A stretch of 64,000 nucleotides of DNA from Tardiphaga sp. GTDB lineage: Bacteria; Pseudomonadota; Alphaproteobacteria; Rhizobiales; Xanthobacteraceae. Below the pieces are notes generated by a model, which saw only the letters and a list, made by a program, of their open reading frames with translations, was not told the origin of the DNA and made no database searches. The translations under genes and the position numbers were made by a program. The stretch spans positions 62,001 to 126,000 of the forward strand of contig JASBVG010000044.1 of assembly GCA_030147505.1 (NCBI GenBank), given 5' to 3'. Below are positions 44,530 to 52,599 of this stretch, piece by piece (within the stretch, counting starts at the first letter, position 1; the number at the start of each line of letters is the position of its first letter).

Positions 44530-46035
44530 ATGGAAGAACTCGTCAATCTATTCCACGGCTTCGCGGTCGCGCTGCAACCCTTCAATATTGCAGTGATGGT
44601 GCTCGGCATCGTGCTCGGCGTCATCATCGGCGTGCTGCCCGGTCTCGGCGGCGCCAATGGCGTCGCGATCCTGCTCCCTCTCACTTTCAGCATGCCGCCG
44701 ACTTCGGCAATCATCATGCTGTCCTGCATCTACTGGGGCGCACTGTTCGGAGGCGCGATCACCTCGATCCTGTTCAATATCCCTGGTGAACCATGGTCGG
44801 TGGCGACCACATTCGACGGCTACCCGATGGCCCAGCAGGGCAAGGCCGCTGAATCGCTCACCGCCGCCTTCACCTCCTCCTTCGTCGGCGCGCTGTTCGC
44901 AGTCGTCATGATCACACTGGTCGCGCCACTGGTTGCCGGCTTCGCCTTACGATTCGGGCCCGCGGAGAAATTCGCAGTCTATTTCCTGGCGTTCTGCAGT
45001 TTTGTCGGGCTGAGCAAGGAGCCGCCGTTCAAAACCATTGCGGCCATGATGATCGGTTTCGCTCTCGCAGCCGTCGGTCTCGACTCCATCACCGGCCAAC
45101 TCCGTCTTACCTTCGGCTCCACCGAACTGCTGAACGGCTTCGACTTCCTGATCGCGGTCATCGGCCTGTTCGGCCTCGGCGAAATCTTCCTGACCATGGA
45201 AGAAGGACTCAACTTCCGCGGCGGCAAGGCGAAGATCGATCTTCGCGTCGTGCTCCGCACCTGGATAAGCCTGCCGCAATACTGGATGACGTCGCTGCGC
45301 TCCTGCATCATCGGCTGCTGGATGGGCGTCACGCCGGCTGGTGCGACACCGGCGTCATTCATGAGCTACGGCATCGCCAAGCGTGTCTCCAAGAACGGCA
45401 AGAATTTTGGCAAGGGCGAGATCGAAGGCGTCATCGCGCCGGAGACCGCCGCGCACGCCGCCGGCACCTCGGCGCTGTTGCCGATGCTGTCGCTCGGCGT
45501 CCCCGGCTCGCCGACCGCAGCCGTGCTGCTCGGCGGCCTCCTGATCTGGGGCCTGCAGCCCGGCCCGATGCTGTTCGTCGAGCAGAAAGAGTTCGTCTGG
45601 GGCCTGATTGCCTCGATGTATCTCGGCAATCTCGTCGGCCTCATCATCGTGCTGACCTGTGTGCCGATCTTCGCCGCGATCCTGCGTGTACCCTTCAGCA
45701 TCATCGCGCCGCTGATTCTGGTGCTGTGTGCGATCGGCGCCTATTCCGTGCACAATTCCACTTTCGACGTGGTGATGATGCTGGTCTTCGGCGTGATCGG
45801 CTACGCGCTGAAGAAGTGCAACTACCCGCTGGCGCCGCTGGTGCTCGCCATCGTGCTCGGCGACAAGGCCGAAGAAGCCTTCCGTCAGTCCCTGCTCGGT
45901 TCGCAGGGATCGCTTGGGGTCTTCTTCTCCAATCCGCTGGTGAGCAGCATCATGATCCTCGGCCTGATCGCTTTGTTCTGGTCGGTGATCTCGAACGGTC
46001 TGAGCCGGATGCGCGCTCGCACTGCAACAGCGTAA
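44530..46035 (+). CDS. tctA: Tripartite tricarboxylate transporter large membrane subunit (TctA)
   Basis: This is the 501-aa main permease with about 11-12 helices. The TctA hallmarks are ALQPFNIAVMVLGIVLGVIIGVLPGLGGANGVAILLPLTFSMPPTSAIIMLSCIYWGALFGGAITSILFNIPGEPWSVATTFDGYPMAQQGKAAESLTAAF near the N-terminus and the repeat-related GVIAPETAAHAAGTSALLPMLSLGVPGSPTAAVLLGGLLIWGLQPGP in the second half. Transport is driven by an ion gradient. A perfect terminator follows, so tctCBA is one transcript under operator D. Confidence 0.93.
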   Translation: MEELVNLFHGFAVALQPFNIAVMVLGIVLGVIIGVLPGLGGANGVAILLPLTFSMPPTSAIIMLSCIYWGALFGGAITSILFNIPGEPWSVATTFDGYPMAQQGKAAESLTAAFTSSFVGALFAVVMITLVAPLVAGFALRFGPAEKFAVYFLAFCSFVGLSKEPPFKTIAAMMIGFALAAVGLDSITGQLRLTFGSTELLNGFDFLIAVIGLFGLGEIFLTMEEGLNFRGGKAKIDLRVVLRTWISLPQYWMTSLRSCIIGCWMGVTPAGATPASFMSYGIAKRVSKNGKNFGKGEIEGVIAPETAAHAAGTSALLPMLSLGVPGSPTAAVLLGGLLIWGLQPGPMLFVEQKEFVWGLIASMYLGNLVGLIIVLTCVPIFAAILRVPFSIIAPLILVLCAIGAYSVHNSTFDVVMMLVFGVIGYALKKCNYPLAPLVLAIVLGDKAEEAFRQSLLGSQGSLGVFFSNPLVSSIMILGLIALFWSVISNGLSRMRARTATA

Positions 46036-46062
46036 CTACACTTCAAATAACTGTTCAAAAAC

Positions 46063-46093
46063 AAAAGCCGGCGGATCTCTCCGCCGGCTTTTT
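46063..46093 (+). terminator. Terminator of tctCBA
   Basis: AAAAGCCGGCGGA and TCCGCCGGCTTTT form a perfect 13-bp stem with a TCTC loop, ending in TTTTT. Confidence 0.92.
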
Positions 46094-46181
46094 GTTATCA
46101 ATGCGTGCTAGGCTTTGTGCAGCACAACATTCAGATATGCGAAACTAGCTGCGACAAACTGTCAAAATTCTGCTTGTTAGT

Positions 46182-46198
46182 TGGCATATCATATACCA
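46182..46198. promoter_or_regulatory. Oxalate-island operator E
   Basis: TGGCATATCATATACCA, extended by T and A on both sides. It lies 54 bp before the first OFA transporter start; TTGTTA ends two bases upstream. Confidence 0.7.
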
Positions 46199-46252
46199 AA
46201 CTCCCGATTGCAGCTGTCGGATACGAAATAGAACAGCGCATTAGGAGGAAGT

Positions 46253-47542
46253 ATGACTGATGCAGTTCACGGTGCGGCGCCTACGGCCGCGCGCGTTAGC
46301 GATACCTATCGCTGGACCCAACTCGCCATCGGCGTCGGTGCCATGGTGATGATCGCCAACTACCAATATGGCTGGACGTTCTTCGTCCCCGATATCCAGA
46401 AGAAATTCGGCTGGGACCGCGCCTCGATCCAGTGGGCCTTTACGCTGTTCGTGCTGTTCGAGACCTGGCTGGTGCCGGTGGAAGGATGGTTCGTCGATAA
46501 ATACGGTCCCAAGATCGTCGTTCTCGTCGGTGGTATCCTTTGCGCGGTCGGCTGGGCGATCAATGCGCAGGCGACCACACTCAACGGCTTCTATCTCGGC
46601 ATGATCATCGCAGGCATCGGCGCTGGTGGCGTCTACGGTACCTGCGTCGGCAATGCGCTGAAGTGGTTTCCCGACAAGCGCGGCCTCGCAGCCGGCATCA
46701 CGGCCGCAGGCTTCGGCGCCGGTTCGGCGCTGACCGACGCGCCGATCCAGGCGATGATCAAGGATTCCGGCTTCCAGACCACGTTCCTCTATTTCGGTCT
46801 CGGCCAGGGCATCATCATCGTGATCCTCGCCTTCTTCCTGTTCGCGCCGAAGGCGGGCCAGGTGCCGGCAGTGGTTCAGAACGCCAACATCATCCAGACA
46901 CGCCGCAACTACGCTCCAACCGAAGTCATCCGCCATCCGATCTTCTGGCTGATGTACTTCATGTTCGTCATCGTCGGTGCCGGCGGCCTGATGGTGACGG
47001 CGAACCTCAAGCCGATCGCTGCCGACTGGAAGATCGACAATGTGCCGGTGACGCTGATGGCCATGACGATGACCGCGGTCACCTTCGCAGCCACCATTGA
47101 CCGCGTGCTCAACGGCCTGACACGTCCGTTCTTCGGCTGGATCTCCGACATGATCGGCCGCGAGAACACCATGTTCATCGCCTTCGGCATGGAAGGCCTC
47201 GGCATCTGGGCGCTGTATATGTGGGGCCAGGATCCCTTGTGGTTCGTGCTGCTGTCGGGCTTCGTGTTCTTCGCCTGGGGCGAGATCTACTCGCTCTTCC
47301 CGTCGACCTGCACGGACACCTTCGGCTCCAAATTCGCGACCACCAATGCCGGCCTGCTCTACACGGCCAAGGGCACGGCGGCGCTGCTGGTCCCTGTCGC
47401 CAACTACATGCAGCAGGGCTCCGGCAATTGGGACAGCGTGTTCCTGATCGCCGCCGGCGCCAACATCCTCGCCTCGGTGCTCGCAATCGCGGTGCTCAAG
47501 CCCTGGCGCAAGGTGGTGGTGAGCAAGGCGATGGCCTCCTAA
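46253..47542 (+). CDS. OFA-family MFS oxalate/formate exchanger, copy 1
   Basis: This 429-aa, 12-helix major facilitator is of the oxalate:formate antiporter type. In OxlT two basic residues in helices 8 and 11 bind oxalate. The matching positions here read NGLTRPFFGWISD (Arg) and AGLLYTAKGTAALLVP (Lys). N-terminal family text is YQYGWTFFVPDIQKKFGWDRASIQWAFTLFVLFETWLVPVEGWFVDKYGP. Exchange of oxalate in for formate out would generate proton-motive force when combined with Oxc. AGGAGGAA precedes the ATG. It is a single-gene unit with its own operator and terminator. Confidence 0.92.
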   Translation: MTDAVHGAAPTAARVSDTYRWTQLAIGVGAMVMIANYQYGWTFFVPDIQKKFGWDRASIQWAFTLFVLFETWLVPVEGWFVDKYGPKIVVLVGGILCAVGWAINAQATTLNGFYLGMIIAGIGAGGVYGTCVGNALKWFPDKRGLAAGITAAGFGAGSALTDAPIQAMIKDSGFQTTFLYFGLGQGIIIVILAFFLFAPKAGQVPAVVQNANIIQTRRNYAPTEVIRHPIFWLMYFMFVIVGAGGLMVTANLKPIAADWKIDNVPVTLMAMTMTAVTFAATIDRVLNGLTRPFFGWISDMIGRENTMFIAFGMEGLGIWALYMWGQDPLWFVLLSGFVFFAWGEIYSLFPSTCTDTFGSKFATTNAGLLYTAKGTAALLVPVANYMQQGSGNWDSVFLIAAGANILASVLAIAVLKPWRKVVVSKAMAS

Positions 47543-47570
47543 CCATCCCCTTCAGAACTCACACGAATTC

Positions 47571-47603
47571 AACGCGCCCGGTTCGCCGGGCGCGTTTTCG
47601 TTT
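47571..47603 (+). terminator. Terminator of OFA copy 1
   Basis: AACGCGCCCGG and CCGGGCGCGTT form an 11-bp stem with a TTCG tetraloop, then TTCGTTT. Confidence 0.87.
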
Positions 47604-47680
47604 GCCGCAACACAGGCGCCGAACACCGCTGCGGCGCAGCAACAAAATCCGCGTGATCGGCCAAGTTCCGTGTTGCGTCA

Positions 47681-47697
47681 TGGCATTTAATATACCA
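47681..47697. promoter_or_regulatory. Oxalate-island operator F
   Basis: TGGCATTTAATATACCA, 86 bp before the second OFA transporter start. TTGCGT ends two bases upstream. Confidence 0.7.
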
Positions 47698-47783
47698 GCC
47701 TTCATCTGCGCTTGCGGCAATAAGCCACACACCTGCGACAGCCCGTCGCAGAAGAGAAGCAACAGCGCACATTGGGAGGTCCG

Positions 47784-49100
47784 ATGATTTCGCAAATTGA
47801 TTCCGCGCAGAACCCTGCCTCGCCGTCCGGCAACTTCCGCTGGCTCCAGCTGGCGATGGGCATCGTCTGCATGGCGATGATCGCCAATCTTCAATATGGC
47901 TGGACCCTGTTCGTCGATCCCATCGACGCCAAGCATCACTGGGGCCGCGCCTCGATCCAGTTTGCGTTCACGCTGTTCGTGCTCATCGAGACCTGGCTCG
48001 TGCCCGTCGAGGCATGGTTCGTCGACAAATACGGCCCCCGTATCGTCATCATGTTCGGTGGCGTGATGATCAGCATCGCGTGGATTCTCAACTCCTATGC
48101 CGACACGCTCGCGATGCTTTATGCCGGCGCCGTGATCGGCGGCATCGGCGCAGGCGCGGTCTATGGCACATGCGTGGGCAATGCGTTGAAGTGGTTTCCC
48201 GATCGCCGCGGCCTTGCCGCCGGCGCCACCGCTGCCGGCTTTGGCGCAGGCGCAGCACTCACCGTCGTGCCCATCGCGCACGTCATCGCAGAAAATGGCT
48301 ATCAGACGGCGTTCTTCGATTTCGGCATCGGCCAGGGCGTTATCGTCGTGCTGCTCGCGCTGTTCATGCGCCCGCCAACGCAGGTTATGCCGATGCGCAA
48401 GAAGCAGCTCAATCTGCCGCAGTCCAGGATCGATTTCACGCCGCCGCAGGTGCTGCGCAGCCCGATCTTCTGGGTGATGTATCTGGTCTTCGTGATGGTC
48501 GCTGCCGGCGGCCTGATGACCGCGGCACAGATCGCCCCTATCGCGCACGACTTCAAGATCGCCGACACACCCGTCAGCCTCGCCGGCTTCCAGATGGCCG
48601 CACTCACTTTTGCGATTTCACTGGATCGCATCTTCGACGGTTTCGGACGCCCCATCTTCGGCTGGATTTCGGATACGATCGGGCGCGAGCCAACGATGTT
48701 CATCGCCTTCGGCACGGCGGCGCTGATGCTGCTGACGCTGTCGGCCTACGGCCATAACCCGATCGTCTTCGTGCTCGCGACGGCGGTCTATTTCGGTGTG
48801 TTCGGCGAGATCTACAGTCTCTTCCCGGCCACCTGCGGAGATACGTTCGGTGCGAAATTCGCGGCCACGAACAATGGCATGCTCTACACGGCAAAGGGCA
48901 CGGCCTCGCTGCTGGTGCCCCTCGCCAGCGTGATCGCGGCAACCTATGGCTGGAAGTCGGTCTTCGTCATCGCCGTCGCCCTGAACGCCACGGCAGCGCT
49001 GCTGGCGCTGTTCGTGATCAAGCCGATGCGACGCACGTTCATTCTCGGTACCGAACCTGTTGCGGCAGAAGCCTCGGCCCAGGGCGCCAGGATCGCCTGA
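47784..49100 (+). CDS. OFA-family MFS oxalate/formate exchanger, copy 2
   Basis: This is a second 12-helix OFA transporter, 438 aa from the ATG at 47784, which has GGGAGG upstream; the track start is four codons earlier. The two oxalate-binding basic residues are kept (FDGFGRPIFGWISD and NGMLYTAKGTASLLVP). It is similar in layout to copy 1 (QYGWTLFVDPIDAKHHWGRASIQFAFTLFVLIETWLVPVEAWFVDKYGP) but differs at many positions and at the N-terminus, so the duplication is old. It has its own operator and terminator. Different affinity or direction (uptake versus exchange) is possible. Confidence 0.92.
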   Translation: MISQIDSAQNPASPSGNFRWLQLAMGIVCMAMIANLQYGWTLFVDPIDAKHHWGRASIQFAFTLFVLIETWLVPVEAWFVDKYGPRIVIMFGGVMISIAWILNSYADTLAMLYAGAVIGGIGAGAVYGTCVGNALKWFPDRRGLAAGATAAGFGAGAALTVVPIAHVIAENGYQTAFFDFGIGQGVIVVLLALFMRPPTQVMPMRKKQLNLPQSRIDFTPPQVLRSPIFWVMYLVFVMVAAGGLMTAAQIAPIAHDFKIADTPVSLAGFQMAALTFAISLDRIFDGFGRPIFGWISDTIGREPTMFIAFGTAALMLLTLSAYGHNPIVFVLATAVYFGVFGEIYSLFPATCGDTFGAKFAATNNGMLYTAKGTASLLVPLASVIAATYGWKSVFVIAVALNATAALLALFVIKPMRRTFILGTEPVAAEASAQGARIA

Positions 49101-49124
49101 TCAAGGTCGTCTGTCTGGACACGT

Positions 49125-49158
49125 AAATGCGCTCATCCGCAACGATGAGCGCATTTTT
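49125..49158 (+). terminator. Terminator of OFA copy 2
   Basis: AAATGCGCTCATC and GATGAGCGCATTT form a perfect 13-bp stem with a six-base loop, followed by TT. The rest of the 49101-49433 gap holds a compact TGGCATGCCA at 49214 and operator G; no gene was seen there. Confidence 0.9.
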
Positions 49159-49343
49159 CGTGCGGCATCCTTGCGGCACGCCAGCGGCAGCACAGAGGCA
49201 CCGAAAGCCGTCGTGGCATGCCAGATTCCTAACTACGAAATTTCGTCATGCCGAAACAGGCGCGCGGAAACGCACAGAAATGGCAGCATTACTGCCCCTT
49301 CTGCAGATTTTGGTTGTAGTTCCCGATATCACGCGTTGACAAC

Positions 49344-49360
49344 TGGCATACCATATACCA
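49344..49360. promoter_or_regulatory. Oxalate-island operator G
   Basis: TGGCATACCATATACCA, 73 bp before the CBS-domain gene. A perfect TTGACA (49336-49341) ends two bases upstream. Confidence 0.7.
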
Positions 49361-49433
49361 ATCTTGACCCTGCGAGATCGATCCTTAGCCGATCAGCCAA
49401 ATTACAGATCTCGGGATAATCAGGGAGGTTGCC

Positions 49434-49865
49434 ATGCAAGTCGGAGACGTTCTGCGTCGTAAGAGCACCCGTATCGCCACGGTCCGTATGAACGAGACCG
49501 TCGCCATTGCCGCCCAGCTCCTCCGCACCGCGAATATCAGCGCGCTCGTGGTGAAGGACGTGTGCCGTACCGAGGGCAACACGGCCGTCGGCATGTTCTC
49601 GGAGCGCGATGTCGTGCGCGCCATCGCCGAACACGGCGCCGCCGGCGTCAATCGCAAGGTGTCCGAGATGATCTCGGTGCAGCAGCTCATCTCCTGCTCT
49701 TCCACCGATACGCTGGAGCATGTACGCTGTCTGATGAACCGGCACCACATTCGTCATGTCCCGGTGATCGACGACTACACCCTGGTCGGCGTGATCAGCA
49801 TCCGCGACATCAGCCGTGCGCTCGATCATGATGACGCGCCGCAGCTGCACGCTGCCGTGGCCTGA
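49434..49865 (+). CDS. Two-CBS-domain protein of the oxalate island
   Basis: This 143-aa protein consists of two CBS domains: residues about 6-68 (KSTRIATVRMNETVAIAAQLLRTANISALVVKD, GMFSERDVVRAIAEHG) and about 75-135 (MISVQQLISCSSTDTLEHVRCLMNRHHIRHVPVIDDYTLVGVISIRDISRALD). Such stand-alone pairs bind adenine nucleotides and act as energy sensors on partner proteins. AGGGAGG precedes the ATG. It carries operator G and is the last unit of the regulon. Oxalyl-CoA decarboxylase of Oxalobacter is activated by ADP, so an energy-linked role would make sense, but no partner is known. Confidence 0.88.
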   Translation: MQVGDVLRRKSTRIATVRMNETVAIAAQLLRTANISALVVKDVCRTEGNTAVGMFSERDVVRAIAEHGAAGVNRKVSEMISVQQLISCSSTDTLEHVRCLMNRHHIRHVPVIDDYTLVGVISIRDISRALDHDDAPQLHAAVA

Positions 49866-49905
49866 CGCCCAGCAAGCACAACGCCTCGCTCCACCACCGA
49901 TATCA

Positions 49906-49927
49906 CGCGGACCGTACGCGGTCCGCG
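49906..49927. other. Perfect hairpin after the CBS gene
   Basis: CGCGGACCG and CGGTCCGCG form a 9-bp stem with a TACG loop, 40 bp after the CBS stop. No T-tract follows, so termination is uncertain. Confidence 0.4.
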
Positions 49928-49977
49928 ACGCGATCTCCTTTGTCATCTTCCCGCAACGCCTGCCTCGGTGACATCGC

Positions 49978-50952
49978 ATGAAGATTTGCATTTACGGCGC
50001 CGGCGCCATCGGCGGTTATCTCGGAGTCCAGCTCGCCCGCGCGGGCGCCGATGTCAGCCTCGTCGCCCGCGGCGCGCATCTCGTAGCGATGCGCGAGAGC
50101 GGCTTGAAGCTGCTGATTGGCGATGAAGAGCGCGTGGTGCATATCCCCTGCACCAGCGACCCCGCCGATCTCGGCGTACAGGACTACGTCATCATCTGCC
50201 TCAAGGCGCATTCGATCACCGGCGTGATCGAGCAGATGCAACCGTTGCTCGGCCCGCACACCCGCCTCGTCACCGCCGTCAACGGCATCCCCTATTGGTA
50301 CTTCCACCGCCACGGCAATCGTTATGAGGGCACGGCGCTTGAAAGCGTCGACCCCGGCGGCCGGCAGTGGAATGAACTCGGCGCCCACCGCGCCATCGGC
50401 TGCATCGTCTATCCCGCCACCGAGATCGAGGCGCCGGGGGTTATCCGTCACGTCTATGGCGACAAGTTTCCGCTGGGCGAGCCTTCGGGCGAACGCACGG
50501 AAGACGTCGAGCGGCTGGCCGCCATGTTCGAGCTCGCCGGCCTGAAGGCGCCAATCCTCGATCGCATCCGCGACGAGATCTGGCTCAAGCTGTGGGGGAA
50601 TGTCTGCTTCAATCCCATCAGCGCCCTCACCCATGCCACGCTCGACGTGATCTGCACCGATCAGGGCACGCGTGCGCTGTCGAAGGCGATCATGCTGGAG
50701 ACCCAGGCCATCGCCGAGAGTTTTGGCATCGGCTTTCGCGTCGATGTCGAGCGCCGCATCGAGGGCGCGCGAAAAGTCGGCGCACACAAGACGTCGATGC
50801 TGCAGGATCTCGAACGCGGCCGGCCCATGGAGATCGATCCGCTGGTGACCGTGGTGCAGGAAATGGGACGCCTCACCGGCATCCCGACGCCGGCGATCGA
50901 CTCCGTGCTGGCGCTGGTGGCGCAGCGCGGAAGGGTGGCGGGATTGTATTGA
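49978..50952 (+). CDS. 2-dehydropantoate 2-reductase family protein (PanE/ApbA)
   Basis: This 324-aa NADP-dependent ketoacid reductase family member has ICIYGAGAIGGYLGVQLARAGADVSLVARG at the N-terminus and VIICLKAHSI. The catalytic-region lysine is in IRDEIWLKLWGNVCFNPISALT (about residue 200), and the C-terminal motif is KTSMLQDLERGRPMEID. The last is the PanE substrate motif, but many genomes of this group have several paralogs of unknown substrate, so pantoate formation is not assured. It has no operator of the oxalate type and marks the end of that island. Confidence 0.82.
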   Translation: MKICIYGAGAIGGYLGVQLARAGADVSLVARGAHLVAMRESGLKLLIGDEERVVHIPCTSDPADLGVQDYVIICLKAHSITGVIEQMQPLLGPHTRLVTAVNGIPYWYFHRHGNRYEGTALESVDPGGRQWNELGAHRAIGCIVYPATEIEAPGVIRHVYGDKFPLGEPSGERTEDVERLAAMFELAGLKAPILDRIRDEIWLKLWGNVCFNPISALTHATLDVICTDQGTRALSKAIMLETQAIAESFGIGFRVDVERRIEGARKVGAHKTSMLQDLERGRPMEIDPLVTVVQEMGRLTGIPTPAIDSVLALVAQRGRVAGLY

Positions 50953-51034
50953 AGATCATCTCGCGACCATCGAGCGCACCTGCGCCGCAGATCTGACGCT
51001 TGAGTTTCCCGTTGCGTCGCCTCATCTCACGGCA

Positions 51035-51874
51035 ATGATCATATCATCCGAGCTGCCCGTAGAGATTGGCGCATATCTCGAAGAATGGGCACTGCTGCCC
51101 GACGGCGCTCTGATCACGACGCGCTCCAGCTGGGTACTGCCGGTTCGCTGTCAGGCCGGACCGGCAATGCTGAAGGTCGCGCGCGTTCCCGACGAACAAG
51201 CCGGATATCGGCTGATGTCCTGGTGGAGCGGGCAAGGCGCGGCGAAGATTTCGGCAGCTTCGAGCGGCGCCTTGCTGATGGAGCGCGCCATCGGCCAGCA
51301 TCGTCTGGCGCATATGGCCCGTTCGGGAATGGACGATGAGGCCTGCCGCATCATCTGCCGAACTGCTCGGCAGCTGCATGCGCAGCGCCCTGTTGCGTGG
51401 CCGGCGTTGCACCGCCTGGAGAACTGGTTCCAGCCGCTGTTCGATCTGTCGCAGAGCAATTCAGTCCTTGTTCCTGCGGCGGATCAGGCTCGGCTGCTGC
51501 TGGCAGATCAACGCGACATTCGCCCATTGCATGGCGACCTTCACCACGACAATGTTCTGGACTTCGGCGACAGGGGATGGCTCGCCATCGACCCGCATGG
51601 ACTCGTCGGCGAACGCGGCTTCGACTTTGCCAACATCTTCACCAACCCGGACCTTGCGGATTCGACACAGCCGATTGCAACTCTGCCTGAGCGCTTCGAA
51701 GCTCGCCTTGCTATCGTCGTGGAAGAGACCGGTATCGAGGCGACGCGCATTCTCGCATGGGTCGTGGCCTGGACCGGGCTTTCGGCAGCCTGGTTTCTCG
51801 GCGATGGCGATCATGCCGGCGTGGAGATCGACCTCAAGGTGAATGCGCTCGCACGCCGTATCCATGAAGGATGA
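51035..51874 (+). CDS. APH(6)-like aminoglycoside/hydroxyurea kinase family protein
   Basis: This 279-aa protein has the antibiotic kinase fold. The N-lobe LVPVRCQAGPAMLKVARVPDEQAGYRLMSWWSGQGAAKI-LLMERAIG is typical of the streptomycin 6-kinase group, and the catalytic loop is RPLHGDLHHDNVLDF (Asp about 169) with the metal site LAIDPHGLVGERGFDFANIF. Chromosomal members in environmental bacteria often lack a shown resistance role, so the substrate is open. Its stop codon overlaps the ATG of the track ORF at 51871, but the next gene's true start is later. Confidence 0.82.
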   Translation: MIISSELPVEIGAYLEEWALLPDGALITTRSSWVLPVRCQAGPAMLKVARVPDEQAGYRLMSWWSGQGAAKISAASSGALLMERAIGQHRLAHMARSGMDDEACRIICRTARQLHAQRPVAWPALHRLENWFQPLFDLSQSNSVLVPAADQARLLLADQRDIRPLHGDLHHDNVLDFGDRGWLAIDPHGLVGERGFDFANIFTNPDLADSTQPIATLPERFEARLAIVVEETGIEATRILAWVVAWTGLSAAWFLGDGDHAGVEIDLKVNALARRIHEG

Positions 51875-51996
51875 GATCGCCGCATTTTGCGCGCGATCCC
51901 ACGCAAGTCCGGTCTGCATCGGCAATGCGTCGTAGCATCCAGAGTTTCCGCGGCCCCTTCGTTGCCATTCGATATGCCCAAAGGCATACTTCCGGC

Positions 51997-52353
51997 ATGA
52001 CGAAGTTCAACGACCATGACGCTTACATCGCTGCCGCACCGGAGCAGTTTCGCGCCATGCTGGTTCAACTGCGAGACCAGCTGTCGCGCGCACTGCCGGA
52101 CGCCGCTGAAGTCATCAAATACGACATGCCCGGATTTCAGATCGACGATACGATCATTGCGGGCTATGCCGCCTTCAACAAGCAATGCGGTCTCTATGTC
52201 GATCCCGGCGCCATCGCTGCTTATGCAGACGAGATCGCGTTGCTGAGACTCAAAGCGACGAAGACCGGTGTCACCTTTTCGGTGAGCAGGCCCATCACCG
52301 GTGAACTCGTCGAAAAACTCGCAAAGAGTTCGCGCAGCAAGAAGGGATTCTAG
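51997..52353 (+). CDS. DUF1801 domain protein
   Basis: This 118-aa protein starts at the ATG at 51997 (MTKFNDHDAYIAAAPEQFRAMLVQLRDQLSRALPDAAEVIKYDMPGFQ). YDMPGFQIDDTIIAGYAAFNKQCGLYVDPGAI is the core of the DUF1801 (YdhG-like) fold, and VTFSVSRPITGELVEKLAKSS completes it. The function of the family is unknown. A small inverted repeat (TATGCC-N4-GGCATA) lies at 51973-51988 just before the start. No strong ribosome site is visible. Confidence 0.78.
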   Translation: MTKFNDHDAYIAAAPEQFRAMLVQLRDQLSRALPDAAEVIKYDMPGFQIDDTIIAGYAAFNKQCGLYVDPGAIAAYADEIALLRLKATKTGVTFSVSRPITGELVEKLAKSSRSKKGF

Positions 52354-52460
52354 CGAGGTCTTCGCTCCTCAAGTGGCGATTGATTCCGTATTCGCACTGC
52401 TAACCCTGAACGGCAGAGCGTGAGACTGTATTGAGGAGCCCTCACCTCTCCGCTGTCATA

Positions 52461-52542
52461 CGCGGGCTTGACCCGCGTACCCATCTTGCACGACTTTCGG
52501 AGCCTTTGGTTCGAAAGATGGATTGCCGGGTCAAGCCCGGCA
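52461..52542. repeat. Nested palindromic repeat element
   Basis: The element contains GGGCTTGACCCG (52464-52475) and its exact reverse complement CGGGTCAAGCCC (52528-52539), with CCATCTT/AAGATGG and CTTTCG/CGAAAG pairings inside, giving a long cruciform of about 80 bp. Each outer arm is itself partly palindromic. Elements of this GGGCTTGACCCG type are dispersed in Bradyrhizobiaceae genomes. It lies between the DUF1801 gene and the convergent secreted-protein gene and fills most of that gap. Confidence 0.65.
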
Positions 52543-52599
52543 ACGACGTGGGGAAAGACCTGCGAACGTCTACGTCGATCCAGATAGCTGGATCTCCCC

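Noticed and set aside
49214-49223. TGGCATGCCA as an eighth oxalate operator
   Set aside because: The half-sites are right, but they abut with no spacer (10 bp instead of 17), and it lies about 210 bp from the next gene; probably chance or a relic.
35282-49977. Genomic island with integrase or tRNA boundary
   Set aside because: The oxalate genes form a functional cluster, but no integrase, transposase, tRNA or flanking direct repeat was seen, so recent transfer is not supported.
51973-51988. TATGCC-N4-GGCATA before the DUF1801 gene as an operator
   Set aside because: The half-sites are in the opposite orientation and the spacing differs from the oxalate motif; kept only as a remark.
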